Positions 1-6,612 of a DNA stretch of 64,000 nt are shown in pieces. The notes below the pieces were generated by a model that was not told the DNA's origin, ran no database searches, and saw only the letters and a list, made by a program, of their open reading frames with translations. The stretch comes from Rhodococcus spelaei (GTDB taxonomy: Bacteria > Actinomycetota > Actinomycetes > Mycobacteriales > Mycobacteriaceae): NCBI RefSeq assembly GCF_006704125.1, contig NZ_VIGH01000002.1:496001-560000 (forward strand), written 5' to 3'. Each line of letters starts with the position of its first letter. The first letter of the stretch is position 1. Made by a program: the position numbers and the translations under genes.

Positions 1-493
1 GCCCGTACGCGGGCCACCGACGGTAGCTGCGATGCTCGTAGTTCGGGTCGGCCAGGTCGATGGTGCCGAGCCGGTGCATCAGCGAGGACATGGTGACCAC
101 TCGGTCGGTGATCCGGTCCAGCAGCAGGCCGGTCAGTGCGAAGTGTCCGAGGTGATTGGTGCCGAACTGCATCTCGAATCCGTCGGCGGTCCGACGGTTC
201 GGCACCGCCATCACGCCCGCATTGTTGACCAGAACGTCGACGGAGTCGATCCCGGCGGCGAACTCGCGCACCGAGTCCAGGTCCGCGAGATCCAGTTTGC
301 GGACCCGGGCGCGCGATCCGAGTGGACGCGCCACCTCCTCCCCCTTCGCGACGTCCCGGCAGGCGAGCACCACGTCGGCCCCGGCCCCGGCCAGGGCGCG
401 GGCCGTCACCGCCCCGAGCCCGCTGTTCGCGCCGGTCACCACGAAGGTGCGCCCCTGCTGATCGACGATGTCCTGCGCGGTCCATTTCGTCAT
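1..493 (-). CDS. Short-chain dehydrogenase/reductase, 3' end cut by window edge
   Basis: This is the N-terminal 164 residues of a classical NAD(P)-dependent short-chain dehydrogenase; the gene runs off the left edge, so the catalytic YxxxK motif is not visible. The cofactor motif TGANSGLG lies at residues 20-27 and the structural NNAG motif at 90-93, followed by the NHLGHFALT segment typical of retinol-dehydrogenase-like or WW-domain-oxidoreductase-like SDRs. The start ATG is at 493, with no obvious Shine-Dalgarno sequence. The substrate cannot be inferred. It is divergent from the small membrane protein at 542, with 48 bases between the two starts. Confidence 0.88.
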   Translation of the reverse strand, partial: MTKWTAQDIVDQQGRTFVVTGANSGLGAVTARALAGAGADVVLACRDVAKGEEVARPLGSRARVRKLDLADLDSVREFAAGIDSVDVLVNNAGVMAVPNRRTADGFEMQFGTNHLGHFALTGLLLDRITDRVVTMSSLMHRLGTIDLADPNYEHRSYRRWPAYG

Positions 494-541
494 TGCCCGA
501 GTTTACGACCGTCGATCCCCGCCGGCGCTAGCCTGGTCGCC

Positions 542-763
542 ATGGCAAAGAAGAAGTGGTCGGCACTCGGTCCTCGCACCCGAAAAGCGATCGTCGCGCT
601 CGGCGTCGTCGAAGTGGTGATGCTGGTTGCCACCCAGATCGACATCGCGCGCCGGCCGGCCGAGCTGGTTCGTGGCCCCAAGAACCTGTGGCGGGCACTG
701 GCGTTCGTCAACATCGTCGGGCCTGTCGCATATTTCGTCAGGGGCCGACGCACCGCACATTGA
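542..763 (+). CDS. Small membrane protein with PLDc_N-like domain
   Basis: This is a 73-residue protein with a basic N terminus (MAKKKW), a hydrophobic helix at about residues 16-29 and a second one near 50-65. The last stretch (WRALAFVNIVGPVAYFVRGRR) resembles the short PLDc_N domain found alone in many actinobacterial membrane proteins or fused to cardiolipin synthases; here the catalytic phospholipase D part is absent. The ORF is open further upstream, but the ATG at 542 gives the family's usual length and clears the divergent SDR start. Its function is unknown; membrane location is likely. A bidirectional terminator follows at 837. Confidence 0.7.
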   Translation: MAKKKWSALGPRTRKAIVALGVVEVVMLVATQIDIARRPAELVRGPKNLWRALAFVNIVGPVAYFVRGRRTAH

Positions 764-836
764 CTGTGCACGCGATGACGGACAGGGCACTGGGCGGAGC
801 GCGCGATCCATCTCGTCACCGGCTCAGCCTGTGACC

Positions 837-873
837 AGTGCGGGCACGGATCCGACGGACCCGTGCCCGCACT
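837..873. terminator. Bidirectional hairpin terminator
   Basis: A perfect 13-bp inverted repeat (AGTGCGGGCACGG and its complement) with an 11-nt loop lies between two convergent genes, the PLDc_N-like gene (ends 763, plus) and the 42-aa peptide gene (ends 891, minus). There is no strong U tract, which is common for actinobacterial hairpin terminators. Confidence 0.75.
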
Positions 874-890
874 CTGTTGCTGCGACTCGC

Positions 891-1019
891 CTACATGCCG
901 CTCTTGAAACCCGCTGTGACCGACTTCAGCAGGGCGAGCAGATCGACGAGATCCGAGCTCCCGGCGCCACCGTTGTTCGTCGTGGTCGTCGTGGTCGTGG
1001 GGGTGGTGCAATCGGCCAT
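891..1019 (-). CDS. 42-aa orphan peptide A, paralogue of the peptide at 2347
   Basis: This ORF of 43 codons begins at ATG 1019 and is preceded by a clear Shine-Dalgarno (AGGAG, 6 nt before the ATG). The product has a threonine-rich N-terminal half (seven consecutive Thr), a short NNGGAG linker, and a C-terminal helix-prone segment ending LLALLKSVTAGFKSGM. That tail is nearly the same as that of the 48-aa ORF at 2347-2493 (LLALVKSITAGAVSGM). I recognise no family. A good ribosome site, a terminator downstream (837-873) and a paralogue 1.3 kb away with the same architecture argue that it is a real gene. Length and amphipathic tail recall the small channel-forming peptides of mycolata (PorA/PorH class), but that is only an analogy. 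Confidence 0.7.
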   Translation of the reverse strand: MADCTTPTTTTTTTNNGGAGSSDLVDLLALLKSVTAGFKSGM

Positions 1020-1175
1020 TCGTTGCTCCTGCTTGTCATTTCCGGCGCCTCTGTCGGTTCCGGCACGTGATTCGGCAACGTACATTTTCTGCCGCCGCCG
1101 CGGGCGGGATCGTCGAATATTGCTTCGCGCCCGGCCCACCGGGACGAGTCCGGTGCGGCCGCTACTGTGCTGGGC

Positions 1176-2273
1176 ATGACGGAGAACACACTCGGGCTGG
1201 CCGTGATCGGCACCGGATTCGGCTGCATAACCCACGTACCCGCGTTCCGGGACGCGGGCTTCGAGGTGCGGGCGCTGATCGGGCGCGACCGCGACCGCAC
1301 GGCCGAGCGGGCCGCGCGTTTCGACATCGCCAACGCGGTCACCTCGCTCGACGAGGCGCTCGCGGCCGCAGACATCGACGCGGTCACCATCGCCACTCCC
1401 CCGCACACCCACGCCGAGCTCGCGATCGAGGCGGCCGAGCGCGGCCTGCACGTGGTCTGCGAGAAGCCCTTCGCCGCCGACCTCACCCAGGCGCGGGCCA
1501 TGCTCGACGCCGTCGAACGCGCCGGTGTGGTGCACCAGATCGGCACCGAGTTCCGATACGCGACGCCGCAAGCCCTGCTCGCCCGACAGGTCGCCGAGGG
1601 CGCGGTCGGCACACCGAAGCTCGCCACGCTGCTGATGCACCTGCCGATGTTCGCGGCGGAGGGCAGCGAGGCGCCGGGTTGGTGGACCGACGGCTCCGCG
1701 GGCGGCGGCTGGCTCGGCGCCCAGGGCACCCACATGATCGACCAGATTCGCGCCACCCTCGGCGAGTTCGACTCGGTCAGCGCCGGACTTCCGGTGGTTG
1801 CGGACCGCGGCCAGACCGCCGAGGACAGCTTCACCGTCCACTTCCGCACGGTCGACGGCGTCGACGGAGTGCTACAGAGCACCGTCGGCTCCTGGGGTCC
1901 GCTGATGATGACCACCCGGATCGCAGGCACGGGAGGGACCGTGTGGATCGACGGTGACCGGGTCCGGCACGCCGACGCGACCGGCGAGCGCGAGGTCGAG
2001 GTGCCCGCGGACCTGACGAACCCCGCTCCCCAGCCGCCGCCGTTCGACTTCTTCAGCACCACCTACGACTGGCTGCACGCCACCGGCCTGGACCGGGCGC
2101 CGTACACCCGCCTCGCCGACGCCTTCCGCCGACGCATCCTCGGCGAGCCGATCGCGGCGACAGAGCCCCGGCCGGCAACCTTCCACGACGGGGTGGCCGG
2201 ACAGGCCGTGCTCGACGCGATACGACTCTCGGCCGCCGAGGGGCGGTCCGTGCGGGTCTCCGACATCGGCTGA
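1176..2273 (+). CDS. Gfo/Idh/MocA-family oxidoreductase
   Basis: This is a 365-residue NAD(P)-dependent dehydrogenase. The N-terminal Rossmann fold carries GTGFG at residues 12-16, the hallmark EKP motif is at 95-97 (VCEKPFAAD), and a C-terminal alpha/beta dimer domain follows. Family members oxidise or reduce sugars, inositols or related alcohols; no substrate can be named. I chose the ATG at 1176 over an in-frame GTG at 1167, since neither has a clear ribosome site and the ATG places the Rossmann strand at the usual distance. It lies alone between two divergent or convergent tiny genes (891-1019 and 2347-2493), divergent from the first and convergent with the second. Confidence 0.88.
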   Translation: MTENTLGLAVIGTGFGCITHVPAFRDAGFEVRALIGRDRDRTAERAARFDIANAVTSLDEALAAADIDAVTIATPPHTHAELAIEAAERGLHVVCEKPFAADLTQARAMLDAVERAGVVHQIGTEFRYATPQALLARQVAEGAVGTPKLATLLMHLPMFAAEGSEAPGWWTDGSAGGGWLGAQGTHMIDQIRATLGEFDSVSAGLPVVADRGQTAEDSFTVHFRTVDGVDGVLQSTVGSWGPLMMTTRIAGTGGTVWIDGDRVRHADATGEREVEVPADLTNPAPQPPPFDFFSTTYDWLHATGLDRAPYTRLADAFRRRILGEPIAATEPRPATFHDGVAGQAVLDAIRLSAAEGRSVRVSDIG

Positions 2274-2290
2274 CACCGCGGTCGAGCACA

Positions 2291-2329
2291 GACGAGGGGC
2301 GTGGATCCAGCGGATCCACGCCCCTCGTC
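2291..2329. terminator. Perfect 18-bp hairpin, bidirectional terminator
   Basis: An exact 18-bp inverted repeat (GACGAGGGGCGTGGATCC and its complement) with a 3-nt loop begins 18 bp after the Gfo/Idh stop and 18 bp from the stop of the convergent 48-aa peptide gene. It can end transcription from both sides. Confidence 0.85.
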
Positions 2330-2346
2330 GACATTGAGGCGACCGG

Positions 2347-2493
2347 CTACATACCGCTGACGGCGCCCGCCGTGATCGACTTCACGAGCGCCAGCAGCTT
2401 CAGGATCGCGTCGAAGTCACTGCTGCCACCGCCCGTGGTGGTGCCGGTGTTGGTGCCGGTCCCGGTGCCGCTGCTGTCAGCTGATCCGAACAT
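2347..2493 (-). CDS. 48-aa orphan peptide B, paralogue of the peptide at 891
   Basis: This ORF of 49 codons starts at ATG 2493, with a strong Shine-Dalgarno (GAGGAG, 6 nt upstream). The product has a Ser/Thr/Gly low-complexity N-terminal half (GTGTGTNTGTTTGGG) and a C-terminal helix, SSDFDAILK, that continues into LLALVKSITAGAVSGM. The last 16 residues match peptide A at 12 positions, and both begin that region with SSD. The paired genes share size, composition plan, strand and strong ribosome sites, and flank one oxidoreductase gene. No signal peptide is visible. I do not recognise the family; a cell-envelope or membrane-active role is conceivable from the amphipathic tail but unproven. Confidence 0.7.
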   Translation of the reverse strand: MFGSADSSGTGTGTNTGTTTGGGSSDFDAILKLLALVKSITAGAVSGM

Positions 2494-2719
2494 TCAAACT
2501 CCTCGGTGGTCGTTCCCATACCCCATGGCATCGGACATTGCGCGGACGCTACATCAGCACGTCGTCGGACACGCCGGAAGTACGGATCTTTCTGCAAAGC
2601 AATCGATTTGGTTAAACGCTACTTCCTCCGCCGGAAACCCGATGCGGTGCCCGAACGGCCGCGGAGGCACCGGACGACCGTCCGGCCCGCGCCCGTTCCG
2701 ACAGGCGTAGGTTCGTGAC

Positions 2720-3619
2720 GTGCCCGACGCCCCGCTCCCCGTTCGTGACGGCCTCAACCCGACCCGGTTGCGGCTGCCCGCGGACGACCGATGGACGACG
2801 GTCCTCGGCTACCTGCTCGCCCGCTTCCCCGACGATGCACCGCGCCTGCGCGAGAAGGTCGCGGCGGCCGAGGTGGTGAACGAGGCCGGGGTGCCCGTCA
2901 CCGATGAAACCCCGTACCGTGCCCACTCTTTCGTGTACCTCTACCGCGACCCGCCGGTGGAGGAGCGGGTGCCGTTCGAGGTCGAGGTGCTCCATCGGGA
3001 CGAGGACCTCCTGGTGGTCGACAAACCGCACTTCCTCGCGAGCACACCCCGCGGACGGTACGTCGCGGAGTCGGCACTGGTTCGGTTGCGACGCGACCTC
3101 GACCTGCCCGAACTCACGCCGGCGCACCGACTGGACCGGGTGACCGCCGGCGTACTGGTCTTCACCGTCCGCGCGCAGGCCCGCAGGGCGTACCAGTCGC
3201 TGTTCGACGAACGCCAGGTGGCCAAGGAGTACGAGGCGGTGGCCGGCTTCGACCCCGATCTGAGCCTGCCCCGAACCGTGCGAAGTCGGATCGTCAAGCA
3301 GCGTGGCATCCTGCAGTGTCTCGAGGTGCCCGGCGAGCCGAACGCGGAGACCCGGATCGAACTGCTGGGGGCCCGAGGAAACCGGGCGCTCTACCGACTG
3401 CTGCCGCACACCGGCAAGATGCACCAACTGCGCGTGCACCTGAACTCGCTGGGCATCCCGATAGTCGGCGACAACTTCTATCCGAAGCTGTACGACGTTG
3501 CACCCGAAGACTATTCGAATCCGTTGCAGCTGCTCTCCAGATCGCTCACCTTCACCGACCCCTACACCGGGCGGACCCGTCGCTTCGTCAGCGAGCGCCG
3601 CCTGGCGGCCTGGGACTGA
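2720..3619 (+). CDS. RluA-family RNA pseudouridine synthase
   Basis: This is a 299-residue pseudouridine synthase, isomerising specific uridines in rRNA or tRNA. The RluA signature AHRLDRVTAG is at residues 135-144, with the catalytic aspartate at 139. The downstream motifs LLPHTGKMHQLRVHL (substrate-binding loop) and GIPIVGDNFY are also canonical. The N-terminal about 85 residues look like a short, degenerate S4-like region, as in actinobacterial YlyB-like members. It starts at GTG 2720; there is no ATG nearby in frame and the family length fits. It is monocistronic, with the hmp control region immediately downstream. Confidence 0.92.
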   Translation: MPDAPLPVRDGLNPTRLRLPADDRWTTVLGYLLARFPDDAPRLREKVAAAEVVNEAGVPVTDETPYRAHSFVYLYRDPPVEERVPFEVEVLHRDEDLLVVDKPHFLASTPRGRYVAESALVRLRRDLDLPELTPAHRLDRVTAGVLVFTVRAQARRAYQSLFDERQVAKEYEAVAGFDPDLSLPRTVRSRIVKQRGILQCLEVPGEPNAETRIELLGARGNRALYRLLPHTGKMHQLRVHLNSLGIPIVGDNFYPKLYDVAPEDYSNPLQLLSRSLTFTDPYTGRTRRFVSERRLAAWD

Positions 3620-3635
3620 TCGGCCGAAACGTCGT

Positions 3636-3654
3636 CTACTACGCACCGTAGTGG
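3636..3654. promoter_or_regulatory. 19-bp palindromic operator upstream of hmp, shared with cydA
   Basis: CTACTAC-GCACC-GTAGTGG is an inverted repeat with 6 of 7 half-site positions matching and a 5-nt spacer. The same layout (CTACTAC-GTAAT-GTAGTAG) sits inside the cydA promoter at 41450-41468. The TACTAC/GTAGTA half-sites resemble BlaI/MecI/CopY-family operators. No regulator of that family is encoded in this window. Confidence 0.6.
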
Positions 3655-3667
3655 ACTGGGTCACAAT

Positions 3668-3690
3668 ATCTTGCATCTCAAATGCAAGTT
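3668..3690. promoter_or_regulatory. NsrR-type nitric-oxide-responsive operator of hmp
   Basis: A dyad CTTGCAT-ctcaa-ATGCAAG lies 15-38 bp before the hmp start. Its core TGCATCTCAAATGCA agrees with the NsrR consensus core (TGCATTTnAAATGCA). NsrR is an Fe-S, Rrf2-family repressor that controls hmp in many bacteria, so position and sequence fit. The NsrR gene itself is not in the window. Confidence 0.72.
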
Positions 3691-3705
3691 TCATAGCGTC
3701 GGCTC

Positions 3706-4917
3706 ATGAGCCTCTCCCCTGCGTCCACCGAAGTCATCCGAGCCACCCTCCCCGCGGTGGGTGCGGCCATCGAGGACATCACCGCGCTCTTCTATCCGAA
3801 GATGTTCGCCGCGCACCCCGAGCTCGAACGCGACCTGTTCAACCGCGGCAACCAGAAGCAGGGGCAGCAGCAGAAGGCGCTCGCCGGAGCAGTCGCCGCA
3901 TTCGCGACGCTGCAGGTCAGCGCCGACTCCCCGCGGACCGACCTGATCATGTCGCGGATCGCGAACAAGCACGCGTCCCTCGGCATCACCGCGGATCAGT
4001 ACGAGATCGTGCACAAGTACCTCTTCGAGGCCATCGTCGAGGTGCTCGGCGAGGCAGTGACACCGGAGGTCGCGGCGGCCTGGGACGAGGTGTACTGGCT
4101 GATGGCCGACACCCTGATCGCCATGGAGCGGAGCCTCTACACCTCCGCCGGCGTCCCCGAAGGCCAGGTCTGGCGCGACGTGCGCATCAGTCGCCGAGTG
4201 CTGCAGTCGGCAGAGACGGTGACCTTCGTGCTCAGCCCGGCCGATGGGAGTTCCTTGCCGAGTTACCGTCCCGGACAGTACATCTCGGTTGCCGTCACCC
4301 TTCCGGACGGAGCTCGGCAGATTCGCCAGTACAGCCTGGTCGGCACACCGTCCGCGACGGACTGGCAGATCAGCGTCAAGGCGGTGCCCGCGGACGGTTC
4401 CGGAGCTCCCGCCGGCGAGGTGTCGAACTTCCTGTACGACAACGTGTTCGAGGGCGACAGCCTGCAGGTCTCGCTCCCCTTCGGAGACCTGGTCCTCGAG
4501 GAGGACGACGCCCCGCTGCTGCTGGTGTCCGCGGGCATCGGCTGCACCCCGATGATCGGGATGCTCAACCACCTCGCGACCACCGAGGACCGGCGCCGCG
4601 TGTCGGTGCTGCACGCGGACCGCTCCCCGAGCCGGCATGCACACCGCGCGGAACTCACCGAACTGGTGCAGCGGATCCCGTTCGCCACCATGCACCGCTG
4701 GTACGAGAACCTCGGGAACCGCGAGGAGTTCGGCACCACCCACCTCGGCCGTGCGGACCTCTCGACAATCGAGATCGAGGCGGGGACGCAGGTCTACCTG
4801 TGCGGTCCGATGCCCTTCATGCTCGCGGTCCGGGACAGCCTGCTCGACCGACAGGTCCCCGCCGAAGCCATCCACTACGAGGTGTTCGGCCCCGACAGCT
4901 GGACCGCCACCGTCTGA
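3706..4917 (+). CDS. hmp: Flavohaemoprotein, nitric oxide dioxygenase
   Basis: This 403-residue cytoplasmic enzyme converts NO plus O2 to nitrate using NAD(P)H. The globin domain covers about residues 1-135, with Tyr30 (B10) in ALFY, a Gln-rich E7 region near 50-57 and the proximal His89 in ANKHASLG. The FAD domain follows (RQYSLVG near 207), then the NAD(P)H domain with GIGCTPMIGML and a C-terminal FGPDSW. Start ATG 3706 gives the full family length. Two palindromes precede it (an NsrR-like box and a CTACTAC-type box), suggesting control by nitrosative stress and by a second repressor shared with cytochrome bd. Confidence 0.96.
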   Translation: MSLSPASTEVIRATLPAVGAAIEDITALFYPKMFAAHPELERDLFNRGNQKQGQQQKALAGAVAAFATLQVSADSPRTDLIMSRIANKHASLGITADQYEIVHKYLFEAIVEVLGEAVTPEVAAAWDEVYWLMADTLIAMERSLYTSAGVPEGQVWRDVRISRRVLQSAETVTFVLSPADGSSLPSYRPGQYISVAVTLPDGARQIRQYSLVGTPSATDWQISVKAVPADGSGAPAGEVSNFLYDNVFEGDSLQVSLPFGDLVLEEDDAPLLLVSAGIGCTPMIGMLNHLATTEDRRRVSVLHADRSPSRHAHRAELTELVQRIPFATMHRWYENLGNREEFGTTHLGRADLSTIEIEAGTQVYLCGPMPFMLAVRDSLLDRQVPAEAIHYEVFGPDSWTATV

Positions 4918-4930
4918 CGCCCACCCCTCA

Positions 4931-4989
4931 AGGTTCCCCAATGTCACACCGATTCCCCATGCGGGCACCACAGTGACATTGGGGAACCT
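4931..4989. repeat. 17-bp perfect inverted repeat with 25-nt loop
   Basis: The arms AGGTTCCCCAATGTCAC and its exact complement flank a 25-nt loop, starting 14 bp after hmp and ending 46 bp before the convergent MBL gene. It most simply acts as a bidirectional terminator, but the large loop and non-GC-rich arms are unlike the other terminators here, so a small mobile palindromic repeat is also possible. Confidence 0.65.
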
Positions 4990-5034
4990 GCAGGAGGGGG
5001 TGTCCGACACAGCCCGGGCGTCAGGGCCGGGACT

Positions 5035-5967
5035 TCAGCGACCGGACAACAGCTCGACAGCAGTCCACGGCTCCGGCATCAGCACGCGGACTCCGTCGCG
5101 CCGCCCCTGCTCGAGCAGGAATTCCATCGCCGCAGCCAGATCGTCGACCGGATACGGCAGGGGCCGCAGCGGTCGACTCAACGGCCGGGTGAAGTCGTCC
5201 CAGTGGACGGGGATCACGGTACGGGCGCCGGTCGCGCGGACCACCTCGTGCCAGTAGTCGGACCGGAACCGCGCGCTCTGACGCCCGAGCGTGCCGACAC
5301 CGAGGTAGACCACGTCCGCATGGTGGCCGTCGAGTCGTCCGGGTACATGGTTTGCGCTGGCGTGCACCAGGACACTGCCACGCGGGTGGCGGAAGAAGAT
5401 CGAGTAGGCCTCCCCCGTACGCCACTGCCGCGCCCGCGCGGGCGGCACCAGCGGCGAATCGACAGTGCCCGGTGCGACGTCACCGGGGCTGTGCAGGCCG
5501 GCGACGAAGGTGACCCCGAAGTCGCCGAAGCGCAACTCCGCCTCGCCCTCGACTGCACGGATCAGCCGGTCGGGCAGCCCGTAACCGCGGGCAATGTTCG
5601 CGGTCGACCCCGAACCGATCACCGGAGCGTCGAACTTCTGCGCGATCACCGGGGCGTCGAGCGCGTGGTCGTAGTGCGAATGGGCGCACAGCACTGCGTC
5701 GAGCGCGTCGATTCCGGCGCGGCCGAGGCACTCGTCGATCAGGGCGGCGTCCGGTCCGATCTTGCCCAGGACCAGCCTCACGAACCCGGGTCGGGTGACG
5801 AAGCCGTCCACGAGCAATGCGGTGCGCGCGTCCCGGATCAGCACGCTGCTGGTGCCGAGGAAGGTCCCGCGCACGGAGGACCCGATCGACCCCTCGGCCG
5901 CGGGCAGGGTGTCGTATCCGGCGACCGACGGCCGACGCAGCGGGATGCGGGGCGACACCGGCGTCAC
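5035..5967 (-). CDS. MBL-fold metallohydrolase (UlaG/NAPE-PLD-like)
   Basis: This 310-residue protein has a metallo-beta-lactamase fold with the metal motif HSHYDH (His96, His98, Asp100, His101). A further metal-ligand region lies near HASANHVPG, and a late His in VIPVHWDDF is typical of UlaG-like hydrolases. The substrate is unknown. The N-terminal 30 residues may be a short anchor or leader but show no clear signal peptide. It starts with GTG at 5967, overlapping the upstream tetR stop codon (GTGA), so the two genes are translationally coupled and probably co-regulated. Confidence 0.85.
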   Translation of the reverse strand: MTPVSPRIPLRRPSVAGYDTLPAAEGSIGSSVRGTFLGTSSVLIRDARTALLVDGFVTRPGFVRLVLGKIGPDAALIDECLGRAGIDALDAVLCAHSHYDHALDAPVIAQKFDAPVIGSGSTANIARGYGLPDRLIRAVEGEAELRFGDFGVTFVAGLHSPGDVAPGTVDSPLVPPARARQWRTGEAYSIFFRHPRGSVLVHASANHVPGRLDGHHADVVYLGVGTLGRQSARFRSDYWHEVVRATGARTVIPVHWDDFTRPLSRPLRPLPYPVDDLAAAMEFLLEQGRRDGVRVLMPEPWTAVELLSGR

Positions 5968-6518
5968 CGCGCCGCGGCGAGCAGGACGGCGGCCGCCGCG
6001 CGGGCCTGACCGGCCGGGTCCGGTGACTGTGTGATCGCCGCGGTCGCCATCGCGCCGTTGGCCAGGATCGCCAGCTGGTCCGCGAGCGCGGCCGGTTCCC
6101 CCGCGTCCTCGACCAGCTCACGCAGGCAGGCCAGGAAAGCCGCCTTGTGGGTGCGGGCGATCTGCGCCACCGCATCGTTGACGCCGCCGAGCTCACCGAA
6201 GGTGTTGATGAAGGTGCACCCGCGGAAGTCCTCGCGGCGGAACCACGCGTCCAGGTAGTCGAACACCGCCAGCACGCGCTCGTGGGGATCGTCGTACGGC
6301 TCGAGGAAGGCGGCGAGCTCGGCCCGCACCGCCAGATCACGCCTGTTCAGTACGGCCTCGACCAATCGATCCTTCGCCGGATAGAGCTGGTAGAGCCGCT
6401 TGAGTGAGACTCCGGAGCCGGACCGGATCGCGTCCATCCCGACCGCCTGCACGCCGTGTTCGTTGAACAGCGCCTCGGCCGCGTCGAGCAGCTTGGCGTC
6501 CGCAGTGTCCGCATCCAT
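5964..6518 (-). CDS. TetR-family transcriptional repressor
   Basis: This 184-residue regulator has an N-terminal helix-turn-helix (LLDAAEALFNEHGVQAVGMDAI...LYQLYPAKDRLVEAV, about residues 9-55) and an all-helical ligand-binding domain ending in a small-residue-rich helix. I chose ATG 6518; a longer in-frame start at 6548 would overlap the operator region. It is divergent from the alpha/beta hydrolase at 6613, and the 94 bp between them carry two dyads built from the same half-site, the likely autoregulatory targets. It is coupled to the MBL hydrolase downstream. Confidence 0.88.
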   Translation of the reverse strand: MDADTADAKLLDAAEALFNEHGVQAVGMDAIRSGSGVSLKRLYQLYPAKDRLVEAVLNRRDLAVRAELAAFLEPYDDPHERVLAVFDYLDAWFRREDFRGCTFINTFGELGGVNDAVAQIARTHKAAFLACLRELVEDAGEPAALADQLAILANGAMATAAITQSPDPAGQARAAAAVLLAAAR

Positions 6519-6539
6519 CTCGATGTCACCCCTTGCGTG

Positions 6540-6555
6540 GAGAACCAACGTTCTC
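6540..6555. promoter_or_regulatory. TetR operator half-site pair O1
   Basis: GAGAAC-n4-GTTCTC lies 21 bp upstream of the tetR start. The half-sites are the same as those of the larger dyad at 6575-6594, so the two are probably bound by the adjacent TetR regulator. Confidence 0.55.
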
Positions 6556-6574
6556 TACGCTACACCTCACGAGC

Positions 6575-6594
6575 AGGAGAACGCTCGTTCTCCT
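6575..6594. promoter_or_regulatory. TetR operator O2, 9-2-9 palindrome
   Basis: AGGAGAACG-ct-CGTTCTCCT is a perfect 20-bp palindrome, 19 bp before the alpha/beta hydrolase start and 57 bp before tetR. It lies in the divergent promoter, where a bound TetR dimer would block both transcription units. Confidence 0.68.
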
Positions 6595-6612
6595 CCGAGG
6601 TCAGGAGCGACC

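Noticed and set aside
5035-5967. Class B beta-lactamase
   Set aside because: The single HxHxDH site and the late VIPVHWDD motif fit UlaG/NAPE-PLD-like hydrolases, and no exported signal peptide is visible.
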